Shown in pieces: positions 56,967 through 64,000 of a DNA stretch of 64,000 nt. Every line of letters begins with the position of its first letter. The first letter of the stretch is position 1. Position numbers and translations under genes: made by a program. The stretch lies in contig NZ_CP024634.1 of the NCBI RefSeq assembly GCF_003711265.1, forward strand, positions 1,736,001 through 1,800,000, written 5' to 3'. The notes beneath the pieces are model-generated. The model made no database searches. It was not told where the DNA came from and saw only the letters and a program-made list of their open reading frames with translations. Source of the stretch: Bathymodiolus thermophilus thioautotrophic gill symbiont (GTDB lineage Bacteria; Pseudomonadota; Gammaproteobacteria; PS1; Pseudothioglobaceae).

Positions 56967-59900
56967 TTAACGAATAAGTCGGCGTTTTCTTCTGAGCAAA
57001 TAATAAGCGCCTAATACCATTAACAGAATAAAGCCCATATCAAATCTAGCGGGTGCATTGGGGTTGTAAACACAACCACCGCCACCACTGCCGCTATCTC
57101 CACTGCCACCAATGTCACTGGGAGTCGGAATTACTATTGAAACGGTACTTTCAACTACGCCATTAACTTGGCCTTTGTTATTAACTTGGTTGCCATCGGT
57201 GTCGTTTTCGCCACCGTCTTTAATGGTGAGTTTAAGGCAAGTTGCACCTGTGAATAATCCAATTTCCCATGGACTATTATCGGTGCAAGTTTCACTTGTT
57301 TTGGATTTGATTGTATTGTCATCATTAGTCACAAAACCAGACCAACCATTTACCAGCGAATATTTGTATAACTCTGCCGCCGCAGGGATTGCAGTGCTGA
57401 GTTCGATAATCACTTCAGCGAAAGTAGTAGCGCCCAAACCTTCAACTACATAGTCATAAATATCACCAATAGTTGATGCGTTGTTGGCGTTATTAGTCAA
57501 ATTGTTGGCTGCCAGGTAACCCTTTACTTGGTCAAGGGTTAATTGTCCAGAATATTCGCCCATGACGCCTAGCAATATTTTAGCGTCTGTTATTGTACTA
57601 ATAATGGCTTTACCCTCGCCTGCTTGGATTTTATTATTGGCGTTACTGGTGTCTTTGTCATCGGGAATACCGTCACCATCGCTGTCGTTACTGGTGATGC
57701 TTTCTGCAATCAATTTAAGTTTCAGGATTCTTTCTGAGTAGTTACTGCTGGCCTCTACTTTTAATTTGATTGCATGGGTGCCACTATTTATATTTGTGGG
57801 GTCAAAAACAAAAGTTGTGCTGTCGCTACTATTTTTATTAGTAAGGCTACTAGAGTCCCAAGTGTAAGATAATGCACTCACGACGGCTTGCACAGTAACA
57901 TCACCGCCATTTTTACTAATGAGGCGACCATTGTTACCATCTTGAGTTACGATGAATTGTTTGATTATCGGTGTACTGTTGTCGACTACGGCAATGGTAA
58001 AGGCTTGTGGGGTGGAAGTGTTAGTACCGTCACTGGCGGTAATGTTGAGGTTGAGTGTGGCTACTGTGCTGGGTGTGGTTTTGACTTTTAGTTGGTTGCC
58101 AGTAATTTCAAAATTAGTATTGTTGACGACGCTATAGGTTAAATCTTTAGTGTCTATATCAGTGTCTATATCAGTTGCGGACAAGGTGCCTATGATTGTG
58201 CCAATGGGTGCATTGAGTGTGATGTTATTGTGAGTTAGGATGATGTTGGTGGGGGCGATGTCGTCAACATCGGTGATTTCGATGTTGATTTGGGCGGTTT
58301 TATCTTCGGCGTCGGCGTCTTCAATTTTGACTGTGAGAGTGTAACTTTGTTTGGTTTCGTAGTCTAAGCCTGTTTTTGCGACTTGGATTTGCCCTATATT
58401 GTCAATTTTAAAGAAGTTTTTGTCGTTGCCAGCAGTAATGCTGAAGGTTGTTATTGTACCTGTAGTAATGAGGGGGGCGCCGATGTTGGTGTCAGTGATT
58501 GCGCTTTCTTCAACACTTCGGGTTTGATCAGCGATGGCAAGGGTGTTTTCTAGTAGGTTGTTAATGGTGATAGTGATTTGGGCGGTTTCATCTTTAGCAT
58601 CATCGCCTTCAATTTTTACTGTGAGGGTGTAGCTTTGTTTGGTTTCGTAATCCAAGTCTGTTCTTGCAACTTGGATTCTCCCTGTATTGTTGATTTTAAA
58701 GAAGCCGTCGTCATTACCAGTGCTAATGGTGAAAGCTGTTACTGTGCCTGTGGTGACTAAGGTGCCGATGTTGTCATCTATGGATGCATTTTCGTCGACA
58801 GATAGGGCTTGGTCGTTAATGGCAATGGTGTTTTCAAATATATTGTTAAGGGTAACGATGATGGTTTGAATAGCGTTATCTTCGCCTGTTTTGCTGGCAG
58901 TAATTTCCACTTCATAAGTGTTGTCATCGGCTCTGGCTTCAAAGTCGGTAGCGACAAAGGTGAGTGTTGCGCCATTTAGAGTGAATTTGGCTTTATCTGC
59001 ACCGCCTATGATGTTAAAAGTTGCGCCTATTCTATTGGCGGTAAGGTTAATGATTTTGTCGGTTTCTTCGGTGGCAGTGGCAGTGGCTGATGAGGTAATG
59101 GCAAAGTCTTGATTTACGCTAAGGGTAAAGTTCATAGCAACAGAAGTGTTCACACCATCAGAAGCAGTAATGCTAATGCTGTAATTGGATTTGGTGGCAA
59201 AAACAACATTCTGTGCCATTTTTAATTGACTGCCATTAATGCTGAAACTGTTTGCGTCAGTACCGCCGAGGGTGTAAACCATAGTCTCGCCTGTGGTATC
59301 TGTGTCAGTGGCTGTGATGATGGCAATGGTAGTGCCAGTTGTTGTGCTGTCGGCGATAGTGGTGGCGCTGAGTTGAATGTTACTGGGGGCAATGTCGTTA
59401 GCATCGGTAATGGCGAAGTCAAAGGTTTTGCTAAGTGAATGATTATTACCATCGGTTACTTTAACTGTGATATTGAGGGTTTTGGTGCTTTCGTAGTCTA
59501 CTGTTTTGGCGAGTTTTAGTTTGTTGCCATCGATGGCAAAATAAGCTGCACTGTTGTTTTCTAGGGTGTAGGTAAAGGTATCCCCTGTATCGGCATCGGT
59601 GGTAGAGAGAGTGCCTAATTCGGCACCAGTAGCAGTGTTTTCAGTGATATTACTAGAGCCAGCGAAGTCAATATTGCTGGGGGTTTCATCGTTGAGGTCG
59701 GTTACAGTAACTATTAGTGTTTGAGTGGTGTCATTTTCGCCTATTTTGCTAGCGGTGATTTCAACTTCATAAGTGTTGTCGGCTCTGGCTTCAAAGTCGG
59801 TGGCGGCAAAGGTGAGTGTTGTGCCATTTAGGGTAAATTTGGCTTTATCTGCACCGTCTGTAATGGCAAAACTTGTGCCTATTCTATTGGCAACAAGGTT

Positions 59901-62228
59901 AATGGTTTTATCGGTATTTTCAATGGCAGTAGCAGTGGCTGATGAGGTGATAGCAAAATCTTGTTTTACGCTAAGGGTAAAGTTCGCAGCAACAGAAGTG
60001 TTCACACCATCAGAAGCAGTAATGCTAATGCTGTAATTGGATTTGGTGGCAAAAACAACATTCTGTGCCATTTTTAATTGACTGCCATTAATGCTGAAAC
60101 TGTTTGCGTCAGTACCGCCGAGGGTGTAAACGATAGTCTCGCCTGTGGTATCTGTGTCGGTGGCTGTAATGGTGGCAATGGTGGTGCCAGTTGTTGTGTT
60201 GTCGGCGATAATGGTGGTGCTGAGTTGAATGTTACTGGGGGCAATGTCGTTAGCATCGGTAATGGCGAAGTCAAAGGTTTTGCTAAATGAATGATTATTG
60301 CCATCGGTTACTTTAACTGTGATATTGAGGGTTTTGGTGCTTTCGTAGTCTACTGTTTTGGCGAGTTTTAGTTTATTGCCATCGATGGCAAAATAAGCCG
60401 CACTGTTGTTTTCTAGGGTGTAGGTAAAGGTATCCCCTGTATCAGCATCGGTGGTAGAGAGAGTGCCTAATTCGGCACCAGTGGCAGTGTCTTCAGTGAT
60501 ATTACTAGAGCCAACGAAGTCAATATTGCTGGGGGTTTCATCGTTGAGGTCGGTTACAGTAACTATTAGTGTTTGAGCGGCATTGGTTTCACCTGTTTTA
60601 CTGGCAGTGATTTCAACTTCATAGGTGTTGTCATCAGCTCTGGCTTCAAAGTCGGTGGCTGTAAAGGTGAGTTGTGTGCCGTTAAGGGTGAATTTGGTTT
60701 GATCTGTGCCGCCTGTGATGGCGAAAGTTGTGTTACTTTTATTGCTAGTAAGCGTAATAACTTTGTCGGTGTTTTCAATTACGGTGGCAATGGCTGGCGA
60801 GGTAATAGCAAGTCCTTTAATAACATTCAAAGTAAAATTTCTTGTTACTCTGCCAATTCCATCCTCAACAGAAATAGAAAGTTTATATTGTGCTTGAGTG
60901 GCAAAATTAACGGTTTCTTTAATGCTTAATTTACCGTCTGTGCTTAGGGTGAATTTGTTGTTATCAGCGTCAGCGCCATCATTGTCATTAAGATCATAAA
61001 GGGTAAAGATATGCGTGCCAACTGTATCTACATCTACGGCAGAAAAATAAGCAACTTGCATACCAGCAGAGGTGTTATTGGCAATATCAGTGGTATTGAT
61101 GAGGATATTTGAGGGGGAATTGTCATCCATATCTTTAATTTCAAGTTTAAAGCTTTGGATAAATTCATGATTACCATCGTTGACTTTAATACTAAAAGAG
61201 AGTGATTTGTCAATATTAGTTTCATAGTCAACATCTACCCCATTAAGTTCTAATTTTGTACCATCCTCTGAAATTTTAAAAGTGTTTTTTTCATTATCAA
61301 TCAATGTGTAAGTAAAGGTGTTGTTAGTATCAACATCAGCGGTAGTTAATGTGGCAACTGTGCCGGAGGAGGCTTTGTCATATACTTTTCTTTTGTTATC
61401 TTCAATAATACCTGTGTATAGATAGATATCGCCTGTTAGAGAAATTTCGGTAGGGGCGTTGTCGTTTACATCAACTAGGTTGACGGTAATGATTTGTTCT
61501 GCGTTTTCTGCGTTTCCATTTCCTGTGGTGGCTTTGATTTTGACAGCGTAGGATTTTGTAACTTCATAATCGGTGGTGGTGCCGTTGAAGGTTAGGGTTG
61601 CGTTGTTGGTACCGCTGAGGCTGAAAAAGCCGCTGGTGTTTTCGATAATGCTGAAAGTAGCAGCGGTATCGCTAGCGATGAGGGTGTGAGTGGTATTTCC
61701 CACCCCTTCATTGATAGAAAGTGTGTTGGTGGAGGTAATAGCGAGTACTCCACAGTCTTCCCAGCAGAGGTTAAGGGTTCTTTGGGGCATGTCATCGCTT
61801 AGTGCACCATTGATGCTTGCACCAGCAACTGCACCACCATCATATGTTTGGAGGGTGAATCTCTTGCCACCGTGTTCTCTCATTTTTTTAAGAGTCCAAT
61901 AATCAATTATCAAATCCCAAACTTTATGCGTAGCAGTGGTATACTCAAAATTTTCGAATTTCATAGTTGAAATAACAGCAGCGTCAACACCAGTTTGATC
62001 AAGAACACTCGTGATAAGTATATTATTATTTTCGTCAAAGTATACTGTATCGGAAATGTCTAAATAAGAGAGTGCATAACCATCAAATGTAACTCGTATG
62101 GTGTCCTGCGTGTCACTAATAATGTAGTTTGTATCCTTAGTGGCCTGGGTGAAGTCAATGGCTAGCGCTTGTATTGATAAGACTAATAGGCAAAATGGGG
62201 TGACAATAAAGCGATTAAATGTGTTCAT
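56967..62228 (-). CDS. Giant cadherin-like secreted surface protein, 1753 aa (N-domain type III)
   Basis: A signal peptide (about 1-23, MNTFNRFIVTPFC and following) precedes a type III N-domain (about 24-165, IDFTQATKDTNYI to CWEDC) homologous to that of array unit 5. About 13 cadherin-like repeats follow. Two adjacent blocks of 284 aa are nearly identical, mirrored by an 852-bp DNA repeat at about 59108-60811. Next are an Ig-like segment, the Ca-loop NDSDGDGIPDDKD, the anchor region with two Cys, a linker of Gly and Ser, GGGGCVYNPNAPARFD, a helix and a basic end. I chose the ATG at 62228 since it gives the family signal peptide with TTAGGA upstream; the frame to 62276 adds 16 unsupported residues. 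Confidence 0.85.
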   Translation of the reverse strand: MNTFNRFIVTPFCLLVLSIQALAIDFTQATKDTNYIISDTQDTIRVTFDGYALSYLDISDTVYFDENNNILITSVLDQTGVDAAVISTMKFENFEYTTATHKVWDLIIDYWTLKKMREHGGKRFTLQTYDGGAVAGASINGALSDDMPQRTLNLCWEDCGVLAITSTNTLSINEGVGNTTHTLIASDTAATFSIIENTSGFFSLSGTNNATLTFNGTTTDYEVTKSYAVKIKATTGNGNAENAEQIITVNLVDVNDNAPTEISLTGDIYLYTGIIEDNKRKVYDKASSGTVATLTTADVDTNNTFTYTLIDNEKNTFKISEDGTKLELNGVDVDYETNIDKSLSFSIKVNDGNHEFIQSFKLEIKDMDDNSPSNILINTTDIANNTSAGMQVAYFSAVDVDTVGTHIFTLYDLNDNDGADADNNKFTLSTDGKLSIKETVNFATQAQYKLSISVEDGIGRVTRNFTLNVIKGLAITSPAIATVIENTDKVITLTSNKSNTTFAITGGTDQTKFTLNGTQLTFTATDFEARADDNTYEVEITASKTGETNAAQTLIVTVTDLNDETPSNIDFVGSSNITEDTATGAELGTLSTTDADTGDTFTYTLENNSAAYFAIDGNKLKLAKTVDYESTKTLNITVKVTDGNNHSFSKTFDFAITDANDIAPSNIQLSTTIIADNTTTGTTIATITATDTDTTGETIVYTLGGTDANSFSINGSQLKMAQNVVFATKSNYSISITASDGVNTSVAANFTLSVKQDFAITSSATATAIENTDKTINLVANRIGTSFAITDGADKAKFTLNGTTLTFAATDFEARADNTYEVEITASKIGENDTTQTLIVTVTDLNDETPSNIDFAGSSNITENTATGAELGTLSTTDADTGDTFTYTLENNSAAYFAIDGNKLKLAKTVDYESTKTLNITVKVTDGNNHSLSKTFDFAITDANDIAPSNIQLSATTIADSTTTGTTIAIITATDTDTTGETMVYTLGGTDANSFSINGSQLKMAQNVVFATKSNYSISITASDGVNTSVAMNFTLSVNQDFAITSSATATATEETDKIINLTANRIGATFNIIGGADKAKFTLNGATLTFVATDFEARADDNTYEVEITASKTGEDNAIQTIIVTLNNIFENTIAINDQALSVDENASIDDNIGTLVTTGTVTAFTISTGNDDGFFKINNTGRIQVARTDLDYETKQSYTLTVKIEGDDAKDETAQITITINNLLENTLAIADQTRSVEESAITDTNIGAPLITTGTITTFSITAGNDKNFFKIDNIGQIQVAKTGLDYETKQSYTLTVKIEDADAEDKTAQINIEITDVDDIAPTNIILTHNNITLNAPIGTIIGTLSATDIDTDIDTKDLTYSVVNNTNFEITGNQLKVKTTPSTVATLNLNITASDGTNTSTPQAFTIAVVDNSTPIIKQFIVTQDGNNGRLISKNGGDVTVQAVVSALSYTWDSSSLTNKNSSDSTTFVFDPTNINSGTHAIKLKVEASSNYSERILKLKLIAESITSNDSDGDGIPDDKDTSNANNKIQAGEGKAIISTITDAKILLGVMGEYSGQLTLDQVKGYLAANNLTNNANNASTIGDIYDYVVEGLGATTFAEVIIELSTAIPAAAELYKYSLVNGWSGFVTNDDNTIKSKTSETCTDNSPWEIGLFTGATCLKLTIKDGGENDTDGNQVNNKGQVNGVVESTVSIVIPTPSDIGGSGDSGSGGGGCVYNPNAPARFDMGFILLMVLGAYYLLRRKRRLIR
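59108..60811 (-). repeat. Internal 852-bp tandem duplication in the giant gene
   Basis: Matching landmarks recur exactly 852 bp apart: CTTGATTTACGCTAAGG at 59108 and CTTGTTTTACGCTAAGG at 59960; TTCTGTGCCATTTTTAATTG at 59209 and 60061. The unit equals 284 codons, three cadherin-like repeats. A third, partial block continues to about 58860. Confidence 0.85.
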
Positions 62229-62523
62229 AATAAATCCTAAGTTGATATTAATGGTTATATTTCTGTGTATTTCCAAATAATGGCGAATGAAGGTAATATA
62301 CAGGTGCCAACTGTATCATTGAGGACGGTGATGTTGCTAGATTTTTCTGTTTATTGATATTTTTTCGTAATTTCAATAAGAGGTGAATTATCCCATAAAA
62401 ACGCATGTTTGTGTTTTTTTTGCATATCTGACTTTAAATACAAAAAATATTTGGCTGGTTACAATAGATTTTTTTTACTGTCAATACTTGTGAGAATGGG
62501 GGTTAAATTGCCACTTACTTAGA
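62229..62523 (-). promoter_or_regulatory. Upstream region of the 1753-aa gene
   Basis: This AT-rich, non-coding stretch contains, on the minus strand, TTGACA (plus-strand TGTCAA at 62479-62484) about 250 bp before the ATG. The sequence 17 bp beyond it is a poor -10, so the promoter is only a candidate. Confidence 0.25.
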
Positions 62524-62556
62524 AAAAAACCCCGTAAAAACGAGGCTTTTTTATAA
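62524..62556 (-). terminator. Terminator after tRNA-Val
   Basis: On the minus strand GCCTCG pairs with CGGGG(T) around a TTTTTA loop and is followed by seven T residues, directly after the tRNA 3' end. Confidence 0.7.
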
Positions 62557-62558
62557 TT

Positions 62559-62635
62559 TGGTAGTCGCGAGTGAATTCGAATCACCGACCCCTACCATGT
62601 CAAGGTAGTGCTCTAACCAACTGAGCTACGCGACT
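62559..62635 (-). tRNA. tRNA-Val (anticodon GAC)
   Basis: This 77-nt tRNA includes an encoded CCA. Acceptor arms AGTCGCG and CGCGACT pair fully, the D stem is GCTC/GAGC, the anticodon stem is CTACC/GGTAG with loop TTGACAT, and the T loop is TTCGAAT. It lies 33 bp downstream of pyrF on the same strand and may be co-transcribed with it. Confidence 0.95.
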
Positions 62636-62668
62636 ATTGGAGAATGGGGAATTATACCGAAAAGCTTG

Positions 62669-63364
62669 TTAGAAACAAGTTTTAATAATATTTTGAATTT
62701 CACTGGCAGCTTGATAAGGATTGTTGGCATTTTTAATGGGGCGGCCGACAACAATATAATCCGATCCAGATTTAAATGCTGTTGCCACATCAACGACGCG
62801 TTTTTGGTCATCATCATTGGCTACGGGACGAATGCCGGGGGTTACGGCAATCAGTTTGTTGTCAACATATTCACGCAAAAATGGGACTTCCAAACCTGAG
62901 GACACGACGCCATCACATCCTGCCTCAAAGGCGCGTTTAGCACGAGAAATAACCAAATCTTGCACATCGCATTTAAAGCCTAAATCATCCAAATCTCCTC
63001 TGTCTAGGCTAGTGAGTGCAGTTACTGCTAGGATTTTAAGGTCGCCTTTGTTTTCGGCGGCTTTTTCCATTAGCGCTTGATTGCCGTGGATGGTGGCAAA
63101 AGTGGCGCCATATTGGCTTAGTCGTTTAATCGTTCTGCCGACTGTTTCTGGCACATCAAAAAACTTTAAATCAACAAATACTTTTTTGTCTTTGGCGATT
63201 AGCCAGTCCATTAGTTGAAAATATTGCCCTGTCATTAACATTTCCATGCCGATTTTATAAAAGGTAACACTATCGTCAAGTTGGTTAACCAAATCTTTGG
63301 CTTGCCCTACTTCTGGCACATCTAAGGCAAAAATTAACCGGTCTTCAATCTTAATATTTTTCAT
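62669..63364 (-). CDS. pyrF: Orotidine 5'-phosphate decarboxylase
   Basis: This 231-aa TIM-barrel enzyme makes UMP in the last step of pyrimidine synthesis. RLIFALDVPE is at the start, the catalytic DLKFFDVPETV lies near residue 65, and TPGIRP and GSDYIVVGRPI form the phosphate-binding end. Length is normal. Confidence 0.96.
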   Translation of the reverse strand: MKNIKIEDRLIFALDVPEVGQAKDLVNQLDDSVTFYKIGMEMLMTGQYFQLMDWLIAKDKKVFVDLKFFDVPETVGRTIKRLSQYGATFATIHGNQALMEKAAENKGDLKILAVTALTSLDRGDLDDLGFKCDVQDLVISRAKRAFEAGCDGVVSSGLEVPFLREYVDNKLIAVTPGIRPVANDDDQKRVVDVATAFKSGSDYIVVGRPIKNANNPYQAASEIQNIIKTCF

Positions 63365-63402
63365 GATATTTTTCTTATCTAATAAAATGCTTAAATTATA
63401 CT

Positions 63403-63431
63403 GTGAGACTTTTGTGTAAATATTGTAAAAT
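63403..63431 (+). promoter_or_regulatory. Candidate promoter of tRNA-Arg
   Basis: GTGAGA (63403-63408) and TAAAAT (63426-63431) are 17 bp apart, which would start transcription about 6 nt before the tRNA. The -35 lies within GTGAGACTTTTGTGTAAAT, an end fragment of the palindromic element family. Confidence 0.3.
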
Positions 63432-63443
63432 ACGGATAATTTT

Positions 63444-63520
63444 GTCCTTGTGGCTCAGCTGGATAGAGCAGCCGCCTCCTAAGCGGCAGGTCAGTGGTTC
63501 GAATCCACTCAAGGACGCCA
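63444..63520 (+). tRNA. tRNA-Arg (anticodon CCT)
   Basis: This 77-nt tRNA includes an encoded CCA. Acceptor arms GTCCTTG and CAAGGAC pair fully, the D stem is GCTC/GAGC, the anticodon stem is GCCGC/GCGGC with loop CTCCTAA, and the T arm is AGTGG TTCGAAT CCACT. The next coding region begins only 15 bp after it. Confidence 0.95.
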
Positions 63521-63535
63521 ATTAAAGGAGTTAGA

Positions 63536-63928
63536 ATGCACCAAGGTGAATGTTTATGTGGGAAGGTTAAATTCCAAATTACGCAAAAAATTACAGATAT
63601 CATTATGTGTCATTGTAGCGAATGTCGCCGTGTACAGGGCACGGCATTTGCCACGAATGGCAATGTGGAGAGTAAGAATTTTAAGTTTTTAAGTGGGGAA
63701 AATAATTTGACTGAATTTAGAGAGAATGACAATAAGAGTCGCTTTTTTTGTCAATCTTGCGGTTCGCCGATTATGGCACAACTTAAAAACAATCCAGATT
63801 ACACAAGGATTAGATTAGGTTTGATTACCAATGAGATTGAAGAAGCAATTGAGAAGCATATTTTTGTTGATTCAAAAGCGAATTGGGATGTGATTTGTGA
63901 TGACATTCCCCAACACAAGGAGTGGTAA
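63536..63928 (+). CDS. GFA/CENP-V-family zinc protein
   Basis: This 130-aa protein of the glutathione-dependent formaldehyde-activating (GFA) fold has zinc ligands in GECLCGKVKF, CHCSECRRVQGTAF and FCQSCGSPI. Function in most members is unknown. I chose the ATG at 63536, with AAAGGAG 5 bp upstream; the frame from 63494 would start inside the tRNA. The gene is wedged between tRNA-Arg and aroC, directly abutting the aroC ATG. Confidence 0.85.
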   Translation: MHQGECLCGKVKFQITQKITDIIMCHCSECRRVQGTAFATNGNVESKNFKFLSGENNLTEFRENDNKSRFFCQSCGSPIMAQLKNNPDYTRIRLGLITNEIEEAIEKHIFVDSKANWDVICDDIPQHKEW

Positions 63929-64000
63929 ATGAGTGGTAATAGTATCGGTAAATTATTCACAATGACCACTGCTGGCGAATCGCATGGGGAGGCATTGGTT
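63929..64000 (+). CDS. aroC: Chorismate synthase, N-terminal part (cut by window end)
   Basis: The 24 visible codons, MSGNSIGKLFTMTTAGESHG and then EALV, are the diagnostic start of AroC, the last enzyme of the shikimate pathway (EPSP to chorismate, FMN-dependent). The ATG follows the GFA gene stop with no gap, and AAGGAG lies inside that gene's end. Confidence 0.9.
   Translation, partial: MSGNSIGKLFTMTTAGESHGEALV

Overview
The window looks like a chromosome segment of an AT-rich gammaproteobacterium, most likely in the SUP05/Thioglobus-type sulfur-oxidiser or mussel-symbiont group. That placement is an inference: gene orders such as hflK-hflC-hisZ-purA-rnr, lptD-surA, yceD-rpmF-plsX-fabH, trmJ/suhB and trxA-rho are gammaproteobacterial, and the abundance of short palindromic repeats plus very large cadherin-like surface proteins fits those symbionts. 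No transposase, integrase, CRISPR array or phage gene was seen.

Layout. (1) 1-17404 is an accessory island: five tandem, same-strand units of about 3.4 kb. Each unit holds a 161-bp palindromic element, a leader with a short ORF (intact 147 codons in units 2-4, frameshifted in units 1 and 5), a secreted 760-791 aa cadherin-like protein, a strong terminator and a second small hairpin. The proteins share nearly identical cadherin, anchor and C-terminal sorting regions but carry exchangeable N-terminal domains of three types. The window begins inside the tail of another such unit. (2) 17434-25673 is housekeeping: trmJ/suhB, an SDR, rmuC, a Gph-type phosphatase, plsC, RNase T, an ArgA-like acetyltransferase and ilvD. 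(3) 25674-26371 holds the frameshifted remnant of an FG-GAP/RTX-like surface protein. (4) 26372-32799 is the minus-strand operon hflK-hflC-hisZ-purA-rnr. (5) 33176-34335 has a secreted nuclease-fold protein and a small gene remnant. (6) 34336-40573 is a plus-strand run: lptD, a SurA lacking its parvulin domains, rlmB, yceD, rpmF, plsX, fabH. (7) 40570-51487 is a minus-strand run: ispA, xseB, an SDR, pcnB, queF, lptF, rho, trxA, glnD and a UbiH-family hydroxylase. (8) 51552-52661 has a methyltransferase and a 76-aa Cys/His protein flanked by repeats. (9) 52676-62228 carries two giant minus-strand relatives of the array proteins (1244 and 1753 aa). (10) 62559-64000 has tRNA-Val, pyrF, tRNA-Arg, a GFA-family protein and the start of aroC.

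How it fits together. The core genes cover envelope biogenesis (LptD, LptF, SurA, PlsC, PlsX, FabH), RNA metabolism (Rho, RNase R, RNase T, PcnB, TrmJ, RlmB, QueF), nitrogen and amino-acid metabolism (GlnD, HisZ, IlvD, ArgA-like, AroC) and quinone/isoprenoid synthesis. The accessory part is a family of seven exported, Ca-binding-type repeat proteins. In the array, leader type, N-terminal domain type and cadherin block reassort between units, and N-terminal domains of the same type differ mainly by amino-acid-changing substitutions. This looks like a surface-protein diversification locus and is the main candidate for an undescribed system.
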